Shown here piece after piece: positions 24,672 to 32,745 of a DNA stretch of 32,902 nt; the stretch's first letter is position 1, and every line of letters begins with the position of its first letter. Origin of the DNA: an uncultured Clostridia bacterium (GTDB taxonomy: Bacteria; Bacillota; Clostridia; Christensenellales; Aristaeellaceae); assembly GCA_934621505.1 (NCBI GenBank), contig CAKTUU010000026.1, positions 1-32,902 on the forward strand. Reading direction: 5' to 3'. A model generated the notes under the pieces. It had not been told where the DNA came from. It did no database searches and saw nothing but the letters and a program-made list of their open reading frames with translations. Both the position numbers and the translations under genes were made by a program.

Positions 24672-26698
24672 AGAGAGTCCTTGTCGGGGTCGATAAAGGC
24701 TTCGTCCGTCTGCTCGCCGTCCATCTGGAAGGCGGCGGTTTCCGCCCCATCCTGCGCCTTGTCCGGAGTCGGGTCAGCCTGCGCGTCCTGAGAAGGCTCC
24801 ATCTTTTCGGCGGCGGTCATAGGCGGCAGCTCCTTGCCCTGCATAACGGACTCAAAGTCGGCGCGGCTCAAGGTCTCGCGCTCCAGCAGAGCATTTGCCA
24901 CAGCGTCCAGCTTATCCCGGTTCTGGGTCAGAATATCGCAGGCCCGCTTGTAGCAGCTGTCCAGCAGGCGCTTCACCTCCGCGTCGATGGCGGCGGCGGA
25001 CTGCTCGCTGTATTCCCGGCTCTGGCCAAATTCCATGCCGACGAATACTTCCTGATCAGCGCTCAGGTACATGGTGCCGATGGTATCGCTCATGCCGTAC
25101 TGGGTAACCATGCGGCGGCACAGCTCGGTGGCCCGCTTGATATCGCTGGACGCGCCGGTGTAAATATCATCCAGCGCTACCCGCTCGGCGGCGTGACCGC
25201 CCAAAGCCATGGTGACCATACCCAGCATGGCGGTGCGGCTGTAGTTATCGTTTTCCTCATTGGGCAGGCTCAGGGTGTAACCGCCGGCCTGACCCCGGGG
25301 TACGATGGTGACCAGATGCACATCATCGCATTCCGGCAGCACGTTGGCAATCACGGCGTGACCCGCCTCATGCCAGGCAGTGGTTTTGCGGTCCCGCTCG
25401 GTCACCTTGTGGCTGCGCTTTTCCGGGCCCATCTGCACGCGGCTGACGGCGTCCACCAGATCCTGCTGGCTGACCACCTTCTTTTTGCGGCGAACGGCCA
25501 GCAAAGCGCCTTCGTTCATTACATTTTCCAGATCCGCGCCGCTGGAATAGGGCATGCGCTTGGCGATGTTTTCCAAATCCACGTCCTTATCCAGCTTTTT
25601 GCCCCGGCTGTGTACCTTCAGAATTTCCACACGGCCTTCCAGATCGGGGTAATTGACGGTTACCTGACGGTCAAAGCGGCCGGGCCGCAGCAGCGCGGGG
25701 TCCAGAATATCCCGGCGGTTGGTGGCGGCCATGACGATAACGCCCTCGTTCAGGCTGAAACCGTCCATCTCCACCAGCAACTGGTTCAGGGTCTGCTCCC
25801 GCTCGTCGTGTCCGCCGCCCAGACCCGCGCCACGGTGACGGCCCACAGCGTCGATTTCGTCAATAAACACAATGCTGGGAGCGGCCCGCTTGGCCTGGTC
25901 AAACAAATCGCGCACGCGGCTGGCGCCCACGCCTACAAACATTTCCACAAAGTCCGAACCGGAAATAGAAAAGAAGGGGGCGTTGGCCTCGCCCGCCACG
26001 GCCTTGGCCAGCAGGGTTTTACCGGTGCCCGGAGGGCCCACCAGCAGCACGCCCTTGGGAATGCGCGCGCCCATTTCCGTATAGGCCTTGGGGTTTTTCA
26101 GGAAGTCCACCATTTCCTGCAGTTCTTCCTTTTCTTCCTTGCAGCCCGCCACATCCTTAAAGGTAATGGGGTTTTTGCTGGGGTCGCTTACCTTGGCATG
26201 GCTGCGGCCAAAGTTCATCACCTTGCTGTTGCCGCCGCCCTGACGCGCCATGATAAAGTACCACAGGCCAAAGGTGAGCGCCACCATGAGAATGTACGGC
26301 ACAAATTCCAGATACCAGGGCGTGACCACGGGAGCGCGGTACTGCACCGTAAAGGGCAGATCGCTGACGCTGACCTGATCCAGCTCCTTGCCGGTTTTCT
26401 CGGCGGTCATCTGGCGCACGGTATCGATAAAGTCCGAGCCGATGGTGGTTTCAAAATCGTAGGCCCGCTCCGGGAAGTCAGCGTCGGCCACCTTGCCGTT
26501 GCGGTACAGACCCACCAGGGATGTGCCGCGAATGGCCACGGCCTTTACGTTGTCCTCCCGAATGGAGGTAAGTAGTTCTGGATATTCAATGCGGCGGGAA
26601 ACCGTCTGGCCCAGGCCGCCGTTGAGCAAAATCGCGATCACGATAAAGAAAGCGATCAGCACAACATATCCCATCATGCCCCGTTGCTTCTTTTTCAA
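24668..26698 (-). CDS. ftsH: ATP-dependent zinc metalloprotease FtsH
   Basis: This is the membrane AAA+ protease that degrades misassembled membrane proteins and short-lived regulators. The 676-residue form begins at a TTG (26698) preceded by AAGGAGGA; a longer open frame from 26737 lacks a ribosome site. TM1 is about residues 9-27, TM2 about 131-150, with an external domain between. Walker A GPPGTGKT is at 221-228, Walker B IVFIDEIDA near 276, the second region of homology ATNRRDILDPALLRPGRFDR follows, and the zinc site HEAGH is at 443-447. The third ligand lies in the TGASSDIKRATELC helix. The C-terminal acidic, glutamine-rich tail is variable. It is first in a four-gene minus-strand operon rather than beside tilS-hpt as in many Firmicutes. 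Confidence 0.97.
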   Translation of the reverse strand: MKKKQRGMMGYVVLIAFFIVIAILLNGGLGQTVSRRIEYPELLTSIREDNVKAVAIRGTSLVGLYRNGKVADADFPERAYDFETTIGSDFIDTVRQMTAEKTGKELDQVSVSDLPFTVQYRAPVVTPWYLEFVPYILMVALTFGLWYFIMARQGGGNSKVMNFGRSHAKVSDPSKNPITFKDVAGCKEEKEELQEMVDFLKNPKAYTEMGARIPKGVLLVGPPGTGKTLLAKAVAGEANAPFFSISGSDFVEMFVGVGASRVRDLFDQAKRAAPSIVFIDEIDAVGRHRGAGLGGGHDEREQTLNQLLVEMDGFSLNEGVIVMAATNRRDILDPALLRPGRFDRQVTVNYPDLEGRVEILKVHSRGKKLDKDVDLENIAKRMPYSSGADLENVMNEGALLAVRRKKKVVSQQDLVDAVSRVQMGPEKRSHKVTERDRKTTAWHEAGHAVIANVLPECDDVHLVTIVPRGQAGGYTLSLPNEENDNYSRTAMLGMVTMALGGHAAERVALDDIYTGASSDIKRATELCRRMVTQYGMSDTIGTMYLSADQEVFVGMEFGQSREYSEQSAAAIDAEVKRLLDSCYKRACDILTQNRDKLDAVANALLERETLSRADFESVMQGKELPPMTAAEKMEPSQDAQADPTPDKAQDGAETAAFQMDGEQTDEAFIDPDKDSL

Positions 26699-26746
26699 AG
26701 TAAAAGTCCTCCTTGCTATCAGGCCGTACAGATGCACGGTCTTTTT

Positions 26747-26775
26747 ATTATAGCATAGGAACAGGCCGGGTACAA
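26747..26775 (-). promoter_or_regulatory. Promoter for the ftsH operon
   Basis: On the minus strand TTGTAC (26775-26770), a 17-base spacer and a consensus TATAAT (26752-26747) precede the ftsH ribosome site. It is divergent from the sigma-factor promoter about 75 bases away. Confidence 0.6.
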
Positions 26776-26810
26776 ATGGGTTTTCGTAAATTGTGAGGAC
26801 AGATTTTGAC

Positions 26811-26867
26811 TTTTTTCGCCATTGGTTGCGAAAAAAGACGCTTCATTGTATAATAAGGGCGAAAAAA
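26811..26867 (+). promoter_or_regulatory. Sigma-factor promoter with inverted-repeat operator candidate
   Basis: TTGCGA (26826-26831), 17 bases and a perfect TATAAT (26849-26854) form the promoter. TTTTTTCGC (26811-26819) and GCGAAAAAA (26828-26836) are a perfect 9-bp inverted repeat across the -35 box, and GCGAAAAAA recurs directly at 26859-26867. A repressor site is plausible. The -10 is vegetative in appearance rather than the GTC/CGTC type of many autoregulated ECF promoters. Confidence 0.55.
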
Positions 26868-26889
26868 CAGGGAAAGGGGGCGCGGCGTC

Positions 26890-27402
26890 ATGAAAAACCG
26901 GCCGGATGCGCAGACCTTTGAGACGCTGTGCGCTCCCTATGCCGGCATGGTGTACCGGCACTGCCTGATGATGCTGAAAAAGCCCCAGGACGCGGAGGAC
27001 GCCGCACAGGATACCATGCTGCGCGCGTTTCGCGCCTTTGACCGCAAAAGCGGCCGCGGCGTGGCGGCGTGGCTGTTTACCATCGCCCACAACACCTGTC
27101 TGGACGTTATCAAAAGCGCCCGGTATCAGCGGGAAAGCGCAACGCTGGACGGGCAAGCCCATAGCGACCCGGCGGACAGCGCCCCCAATCCGGAGGAGCG
27201 CTATGTGCGCGCCGCCGAGGACGAGCGCCTGTGGCAGGCGGTAAGCCGTTTGAGCCAGCAGCATCAGCTGCTGATTGCCCTGTATTACGGCGAAAATATG
27301 GCCTATGACCAAATCGCCCAGGCAACGGGTTTACGCCCCGGCACGGTAAAAAGCGGCCTGAGCCGCGCCAAGGAAGCCCTGCGCAAACAGCTGGAGGAAT
27401 AA
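26890..27402 (+). CDS. ECF-type RNA polymerase sigma factor
   Basis: This 170-residue group-4 sigma factor has region 2 at about residues 8-75 (APYAGMVYRHCLMML, DAEDAAQDTMLRAFRAFD, AWLFTIAHNTCLDVIKS) and region 4 at about 112-168 (AVSRLSQQHQLLIALYYGENMAYDQIAQATGLRPGTVKSGLSRAKEALRKQL). Region 3 is absent, as expected. The start follows GGAAAGGGGG. The next gene, 67 bases on, encodes a one-helix membrane protein whose N-terminal cytoplasmic segment is placed to act as an anti-sigma factor. The pair would link an envelope signal to transcription; the regulon is unknown. Confidence 0.93.
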   Translation: MKNRPDAQTFETLCAPYAGMVYRHCLMMLKKPQDAEDAAQDTMLRAFRAFDRKSGRGVAAWLFTIAHNTCLDVIKSARYQRESATLDGQAHSDPADSAPNPEERYVRAAEDERLWQAVSRLSQQHQLLIALYYGENMAYDQIAQATGLRPGTVKSGLSRAKEALRKQLEE

Positions 27403-27469
27403 AAATTTTCTGGCCGATGGAACCAACCAATGCTTCACTCGTTCCTTATATGTGAAAGGAGGCGGACGG

Positions 27470-28552
27470 ATGAGCAACCCCGATAAACTGGACCTTTCCC
27501 TGCGCCGCCTCTATGACAGAGCCGATGCGCCCCAGGGCTTTGACAGCCGCTGGCGGGCCGCGGTGAAACGAGAGGAGCTTTTAGCCATGGAAAACAAGCC
27601 CAAAAACAAAGGACGCTTTATCTGGCGCGCCGTCCTGTCCGCAGCCGCCGCGGTTGTGCTGGTGGCGGGCGGCATAACCGGCATGCACTACAAACCGAAA
27701 AACGCCTCGCAGACGCTGGCCAGCCCGGTTTCCTATGACGCTGGCGAAGGCGATGTTGCATCCTATTCTTACGACATGGTCGGCAATAGCGCCGATAGCG
27801 GCGTGGCTTTGATGAAAAGCGCCGCTAGCAGTACAGGCAGCACGGCCGTCCCCTCGGCAGACAGCCAGCGCAAGCTGGTGCGCAGCATTTCGCTGACCAT
27901 CAGCACCCCCGCTTTTGAGCAGGCCTTCCAGGATATTCTGGGCCGGGTGGATACCATCGGCGGCTACGCGGAGGATTTGTACCAGTACGGCGACCGGCAA
28001 AGCGGAGGCCGCCGTGGCGCCAGCCTGACCCTGCGAATCCCCACCGACCAGCTGGAGGATTTTCTGGCCGGCATCGAGGGCGCAGGCCGGGTGACGGAGC
28101 GCAGCGAAAGCACCACCGATATGACGGTGCAGTACACCGACAACGCCGCCCGCCTGCAAACCCTGAAGGACAAAATGCAGCGTCTGAACGAGCTGATGGC
28201 TCAGGCCCAGAACGTCAGCGACCTGATTGAGCTGGAAAGCGCCATTCAGGACACCCAGTATCAGATTGACAGCTACGAAAACGCCCAGCGGGATATTGAC
28301 AGCCGGGTGGATATGACCCGTGTAACCGTTCAGCTGCGGGAGGAAACCCCTGCCGACGGTGCGGCGGCGGACGACGCTTCCCTGGGAGAGCGGATCGTTT
28401 CCGCTTTAAAGGCTACCGTGCAGTGGCTTGGCGAGTTTGGACGGGGGCTGCTGGTGTTTTTGGCCATGGCCCTGCCGGTGATCGCTATTGCGGCGGTGAT
28501 CGGGCTGGTGCTCTGGCTGGTTGTACGCCGTCATAAAAAGAAGAAATCCTGA
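27470..28552 (+). CDS. DUF4349 membrane protein, probable anti-sigma partner
   Basis: This 360-residue protein has a short cytoplasmic N-terminus (about 1-45: LDLSLRRLYDRADAPQGFDSRWRAAVKREEL), a helix at about 48-67, and an extracellular DUF4349 domain. The domain comprises RKLVRSISLTISTPAFEQAFQDIL, GGYAEDLYQYG, LTLRIPTDQLEDFL, VTERSESTTDMTVQYTDNAARLQTL, a coiled-coil stretch to about 290, and SRVDMTRVTVQLRE. A second hydrophobic helix near the C-terminus is followed by RRHKKKKS. DUF4349 proteins are often encoded next to ECF sigma genes in Firmicutes; an anti-sigma role is inferred from context, as no zinc-binding HxxxCxxC motif is present. GAAAGGAGG sets the start at 27470. A terminator follows. 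Confidence 0.85.
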   Translation: MSNPDKLDLSLRRLYDRADAPQGFDSRWRAAVKREELLAMENKPKNKGRFIWRAVLSAAAAVVLVAGGITGMHYKPKNASQTLASPVSYDAGEGDVASYSYDMVGNSADSGVALMKSAASSTGSTAVPSADSQRKLVRSISLTISTPAFEQAFQDILGRVDTIGGYAEDLYQYGDRQSGGRRGASLTLRIPTDQLEDFLAGIEGAGRVTERSESTTDMTVQYTDNAARLQTLKDKMQRLNELMAQAQNVSDLIELESAIQDTQYQIDSYENAQRDIDSRVDMTRVTVQLREETPADGAAADDASLGERIVSALKATVQWLGEFGRGLLVFLAMALPVIAIAAVIGLVLWLVVRRHKKKKS

Positions 28553-28582
28553 CGCTGTGCCGCATTTGCGGCGGCCAGCCTG

Positions 28583-28620
28583 AAAAGCCGCGTGCAAGAG
28601 CGCCGCGGCTTTTTGTTTTC
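28583..28620 (+). terminator. Terminator after the sigma/DUF4349 operon
   Basis: AAAAGCCGCG (28583-28592) pairs perfectly with CGCGGCTTTT (28604-28613), then TGTTTTC. It separates this operon from the ABC-F gene. Confidence 0.85.
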
Positions 28621-28710
28621 CCCAGTGGCGGCTTTTGGCAAGATATGATATACTAGCTGATAGCTCCTGCCTTGGGGGGAACCGTTGATGAAAAGCGAGG
28701 AACTGGATGC

Positions 28711-30636
28711 ATGATACTCATTTCCGTTCAGGATATTGAAAAGAGCTTTGGCGCGCACCAGGTTTTGCGGGGCGTGTCCTTCAGCCTGCAAAAGGGCGAA
28801 AAAATGGGCCTGGTGGGCGTAAACGGCTGCGGAAAAACCACGCTGATGCGCATTATCACCGGCGAAATGGAGGCTGACGGCGGCCAGATTCATAAAAATA
28901 AGGATTTGCGCATCGGCTATCTGGCCCAGGTGGACGATATTGCCCTGACCGATACGGTATGGGGCGCGCTGCTGCGGGTGTTCGAGCCGGTGATCGCCAT
29001 GGAAAAGCGCCTGCACGAACTGGAAAAGCAGATGGAGCAGGATAACGACCCGGACACGGCCCTGCGCCTGACGGAAACCTATCAGCGTCTGCTGGAAAAA
29101 TTTAACGAGGCGGAAGGCTACGCCTACGAGGGCGAAATGCTGGGGGTGCTGAACGGTCTGGGCCTGAAGCCGGAGATGCACCAGCGTCAGGTGTCCACTT
29201 TGTCCGGCGGCGAGCGCACCCGTCTTTCCCTGGCCCGGCTGCTTTTGCGCAAGCCGGATATCATCCTGATGGACGAACCCACCAACCACCTGGATTTGGA
29301 GGCCATTGAGTGGCTTCAGGATTATCTGAAGGAATATAAGGGCTCCCTGCTGCTGATCAGTCACGACCGCTATTTTATGGATCAGGTGTGCACCACCATG
29401 GGCGAATTGCTGGGCGGCCGCATGATCAAGTTCAGCGGCAATTACACCGAATACATGCGCAAGCGCACCGCCGATTTTGAAAACCGCATGAAGGCCTATA
29501 ACCTGCAGCAGAAGGAAATTCAGCGGGAGCAGGCCATCATTGAACGGTACCGTTCTTTTAACCGGGAAAAAAGCATCAAGGCTGCCGAAAGCCGTCAGCG
29601 CCGCCTGGATAAGGTGGAACGGCTGGAAAAGCCCATGGAGGAGCAGCATGTGCGTTTCTCCTTCGACGTGCGCCGCCGCAGCGGCGAGGAGGCTTTGGAG
29701 GTAAAGGGGCTGGCCAAAACCTTTGAAGGGGAAAAGGTGTTTGAGAACATCTCCTTTAAATTGCGCACAGGCGACCGGGTGGCCCTGATCGGCCCCAACG
29801 GCGTGGGCAAATCCACCCTGTTTAAAATTCTGACCCATCACCTGACCCCGGATAAAGGCAGCGTCAGGTTTGGCGCCAACATTGACGTGGGCTATTACGA
29901 CCAGCATCAGCAGGAGCTGAACCCCAGCAATACGGTGCTGGACGAGGTATGGAACAGCTTTCCCGCCATGGAACAGAGCAAAATCCGCGGCGCGCTGGGC
30001 CTGTTTTTGTTCAGCGGGGACGATGTGTTTGACACCATCGGCAGCCTGTCCGGCGGCGAACGGGGCCGGGTGGCCCTGACCAAGCTGATGCTGCGCAAGG
30101 ACAACCTGCTGCTGCTGGACGAACCCACCAATCACCTGGATATGGACAGCCGCGAAGTGCTGGAGGACGCGTTGCAGGATTTTCCCGGCACCATTCTGGC
30201 CATCAGTCACGACCGGTACTTTATCAACCGTTTCGCGGACCGGGTGATGGTGATGTCGGATAACGGCGTAACGGAATACCTGGGAAACTTTGACGATTAT
30301 GTGGAAAAGCGCGACCGTCCTCTGCCTCCGGCGGACCTGCTGGAGGAAGGAATCACCCGCACCGCCGCCGCCCGCGAGCGCAAGCGGGACCGGCAGCAAA
30401 GCGCCAGAATCCGTGAATTGAAGGCCCAGGTCAAAAAAGTCGAGGAAGCCATCGAACAGAATGAGCATCGTCTGGCCCAGCTGGAAGCGCAGCTGGCCGA
30501 CCCCTCCACCTACGCCGACCCTGACAAGGCCCGGGAAACCGGCGACGCTTACCGGGCGGAGCAGGAAAAGACCGCCGCATTGTACGACGCGCTGGAGGCG
30601 GCGGAAAACGCCGTGCGGGAAGTGGAGAACGCATAA
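28711..30636 (+). CDS. ABC-F family ATPase (YdiF/Uup-like)
   Basis: This 641-residue cytosolic protein has two ABC domains and no membrane segment: Walker A GVNGCGKT (36-43) and GPNGVGKST (about 361), signatures LSGGERTRLSLARLL and LSGGERGRVALTKLML, and Walker B/LMDEPTNHLD and LLDEPTNHLD. The inter-domain P-site linker (about 240-310) contains the conserved basic stretch YRSFNREKSIKAAESRQRRLDK. A C-terminal coiled coil (IRELKAQVKKVEEAIEQNEHRL) follows a basic segment. ABC-F proteins bind the ribosome E site and relieve stalls or protect against antibiotics; length and linker favour the housekeeping YdiF-like type over a resistance factor. The start at 28711 is preceded by GCGAGGAAC; an upstream ATG at 28672 has no ribosome site. 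Confidence 0.92.
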   Translation: MILISVQDIEKSFGAHQVLRGVSFSLQKGEKMGLVGVNGCGKTTLMRIITGEMEADGGQIHKNKDLRIGYLAQVDDIALTDTVWGALLRVFEPVIAMEKRLHELEKQMEQDNDPDTALRLTETYQRLLEKFNEAEGYAYEGEMLGVLNGLGLKPEMHQRQVSTLSGGERTRLSLARLLLRKPDIILMDEPTNHLDLEAIEWLQDYLKEYKGSLLLISHDRYFMDQVCTTMGELLGGRMIKFSGNYTEYMRKRTADFENRMKAYNLQQKEIQREQAIIERYRSFNREKSIKAAESRQRRLDKVERLEKPMEEQHVRFSFDVRRRSGEEALEVKGLAKTFEGEKVFENISFKLRTGDRVALIGPNGVGKSTLFKILTHHLTPDKGSVRFGANIDVGYYDQHQQELNPSNTVLDEVWNSFPAMEQSKIRGALGLFLFSGDDVFDTIGSLSGGERGRVALTKLMLRKDNLLLLDEPTNHLDMDSREVLEDALQDFPGTILAISHDRYFINRFADRVMVMSDNGVTEYLGNFDDYVEKRDRPLPPADLLEEGITRTAAARERKRDRQQSARIRELKAQVKKVEEAIEQNEHRLAQLEAQLADPSTYADPDKARETGDAYRAEQEKTAALYDALEAAENAVREVENA

Positions 30637-30641
30637 GAAAA

Positions 30642-30656
30642 ATGGCTCTTTTGCCA
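30642..30656 (+). terminator. Short hairpin after the ABC-F gene
   Basis: ATGGC and GCCAT surround a TCTTTT-type loop immediately after the ABC-F stop codon. The stem is only 5 bp and has no T-run, so its strength as a terminator is doubtful. Confidence 0.3.
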
Positions 30657-30701
30657 TGAGCGAACGGACAAAAAGCTCAGACTGTTAAAAAGCTCCCCTG
30701 A

Positions 30702-30752
30702 CGGCAGCGGTTTCTGCCGAAGAACCGGCGGAACGCTTTCGGCAGAGCCGGT
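30702..30752 (+). promoter_or_regulatory. Leader with competing hairpins upstream of the membrane protein
   Basis: CTGCCG (30714-30719) can pair either with CGGCAG upstream (30702-30707) or, as the 9-bp stem TCTGCCGAA/TTCGGCAGA, with 30738-30746. ACCGGC (30724-30729) and GCCGGT (30747-30752) give a third stem that interlocks with the second. Mutually exclusive pairing is what a regulatory leader would show, but I do not recognise a riboswitch class here. Confidence 0.3.
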
Positions 30753-30798
30753 AGGCACCCCTATTCTCCGTTGCAAAACGGGTGGAGGTAGATGAAAC

Positions 30799-32745
30799 AT
30801 GAAATGCTTCCGAACGCGCTCGGCTGTTTGCGGCCTTTCGGCGCTGCTGTGCGCTTCAGCCCTGACGATGGACATGTCTCCCATCAGGGTTTCCACAGAA
30901 AGCAGTCCCAGTCTGGCTTTGCGCATCGCCAATCTGACCTATGGGGTTGCCGGCGCATTGTCCGACAACCCCATGGCTTTTTGTTTGATTGCATTGGGCG
31001 CTTTTTTCTTTTTTCGCCGCTGTCTGTACAAAAGCTCTCAAGACGGCGTTCTGGATAAGCTGCTGGCTTTTCTGCTGGCATTGTTTATGCTGCTAAGCAA
31101 GGGGCTGCTTGCCCAAACCCAGGTTCCCGCATCGGAAAGCGAAACGCTGGTCAGCTACGCCCGCACCATTTTTGTGCTGTGGAGCGGCAACACCCAGGTT
31201 GCCAAGAGCGCAGTGTGTCTGGCTGGATTCTACTGCCTGTGGCTGGCGGTCATTCATGCTGTAAAACAGGGGTTGGATATTCTGGCGCTGGAAAAACCCT
31301 TTCAATTTAGGCACCCTTTTGGCGCCCCGTTCTGTCTGCTGACGGCCTGCTGGCTGGCGCAGGCGCTGCTTCGGCATCCCGGCGTGCTTTTGTGGGACAC
31401 GGCCCATGAGCTGGGTGAATATTATGGAAAATACGCCTTTGACGGGCTCAATCCCCCCGTTCATGTGCTTTTATGCGGTTGGATAACGCAGCTTGGGCTT
31501 TCCTTGGGCAGCATGTCTCTGGGTTTATTTCTGCTTACTTTGCTGCAAACTTTTTCCCAGGCGCTGGTGGTCGCCTATAGTCTGTGGCTTTTTCAGCGCT
31601 GGAGGCTTCCCAAAGCGGCTCTGTATGGAACGCTGGTTCTGGCCTTGCTGTCGCCCATATACGGTTCGTTCGCTTCCACCATTTCCAAGGATTCCGCTTA
31701 TATTCCATTCTTTTTGTTATTTTTACTTCAAACCGCCTTTTGGCTTTTGGACCCGGAACAGTTTTGGCAAAACCCCGTTCGCAATTTGGCGCTGTGGGCT
31801 GTTTCTGTCCTGCTGTCTGCCTGGATGCGCAAAAACGGGCTGTATGTCGTCATTGCTTGCACGATATTGGTCATTGTTCCCTTTGGTCTTATGCGCAAAC
31901 GGAGGGAATCCTGGCTACGACGCTTTCTGCCCGTTATCTGCGTAAGCATGGCCATTGTCTGCGCCATTCTGGGTGAGAGTGCTTTGAACAACGTCTACGG
32001 CGTAGGCGGCGGAAGCCGGCGCGAGGCGCTCTCTCTGCCCTTTCAGCAAACCGCGCGTTTGCTCCGTGACCTCAAGGAGGAAATTCCGCAGGACGAATGC
32101 GATATCATTGACAGGGTGCTGGATGCAGGGCAAATCGGCACTCTTTATAAGCCCAATATTTCCGACCCGGTGAAAGCCACCTTCCGCGAAAGTGCCACCT
32201 GGAAGGAATTGGGCGCCTACTTTGCCGTATGGCTAAAGCAGGGGCTGCGCTATCCCCTGGTGTATCTGGACGCAACCGCCAATATGATGCACAATCTGTT
32301 CAGCCCTCTGGACGGTTCCCTGACGCTTTATCCCAGAACCACTTCTTTCTGGCTTTCAGGAACAGACCTGGCGCTGGCGGGAAAGAACTGGCCCTTCGCA
32401 GATTCGGGCGAGCTGTGCTTTAGTCTGTATCAGCTGCTAAGCCATTTGCCAGTTGTCAACCTGCTGACAAACATTGGCTTTACCTTCGATATGGTCTTAA
32501 TTCTTTGCTGCATCGCCATTCAAAAACGGCAGCGTGTCCTCTGGGGCATACTTCTGCCGCTGCTGGTAAGCGCTGGCTTTCTGTTTTTTTCACCCATCTG
32601 CTATACCCGTTACGCGCTGCCGCTGCTGTACGGGCTGCCCGTGGCCTTCGCCGCGTGCCTGACCCTTTGCCGGAAAAAAGAAGCGTCCGTCAGGTCCGAT
32701 ACCATCCAAACAAATGCACAGCCTGCAACGGTTCTGAAACAGTAG
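30799..32745 (+). CDS. Polytopic membrane protein, DUF6020/GT-C glycosyltransferase-like
   Basis: This 648-residue integral membrane protein has roughly 11-13 hydrophobic helices, starting with an N-terminal segment CGLSALLCASAL and including AFCLIALGAFFFF, LLAFLLALFMLL, LGLFLLTLLQTF, ALYGTLVLALLSPIYGSF, LALWAVSVLLSAWM and VLILCCIAI. The external loop after the fourth or fifth helix reads LRHPGVLLWDTAHELGEYYG then LNPPVHVLLCG. This resembles the conserved PG...D...HHPP.HTLL pattern of DUF6020/GT-C proteins, whose aspartate is a candidate catalytic or metal residue. A long extracellular segment lies at about 415-540. Function is unknown; lipid-linked sugar transfer to wall or surface polymer is a guess from the fold. 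The start at 30799 is chosen because GGTGGAGG lies nine bases upstream; another ATG at 30792 is out of frame and too close to the ribosome site. Confidence 0.75.
   Translation: MKCFRTRSAVCGLSALLCASALTMDMSPIRVSTESSPSLALRIANLTYGVAGALSDNPMAFCLIALGAFFFFRRCLYKSSQDGVLDKLLAFLLALFMLLSKGLLAQTQVPASESETLVSYARTIFVLWSGNTQVAKSAVCLAGFYCLWLAVIHAVKQGLDILALEKPFQFRHPFGAPFCLLTACWLAQALLRHPGVLLWDTAHELGEYYGKYAFDGLNPPVHVLLCGWITQLGLSLGSMSLGLFLLTLLQTFSQALVVAYSLWLFQRWRLPKAALYGTLVLALLSPIYGSFASTISKDSAYIPFFLLFLLQTAFWLLDPEQFWQNPVRNLALWAVSVLLSAWMRKNGLYVVIACTILVIVPFGLMRKRRESWLRRFLPVICVSMAIVCAILGESALNNVYGVGGGSRREALSLPFQQTARLLRDLKEEIPQDECDIIDRVLDAGQIGTLYKPNISDPVKATFRESATWKELGAYFAVWLKQGLRYPLVYLDATANMMHNLFSPLDGSLTLYPRTTSFWLSGTDLALAGKNWPFADSGELCFSLYQLLSHLPVVNLLTNIGFTFDMVLILCCIAIQKRQRVLWGILLPLLVSAGFLFFSPICYTRYALPLLYGLPVAFAACLTLCRKKEASVRSDTIQTNAQPATVLKQ

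Noticed and set aside
28711..30636. Antibiotic-resistance ABC-F call
   Set aside because: The linker and C-terminal coiled coil match the housekeeping YdiF/Uup-like pattern, and no resistance context or attenuator was seen.
28531..30657. 708-codon open frame on the minus strand
   Set aside because: Antisense to the ABC-F gene, whose Walker and signature motifs are unambiguous.
30660..30798. Riboswitch upstream of the membrane protein gene
   Set aside because: Compared by eye with TPP, FMN, SAM, cobalamin, glycine, purine, lysine and ZTP consensus motifs without a match; kept only as a leader with competing stems.
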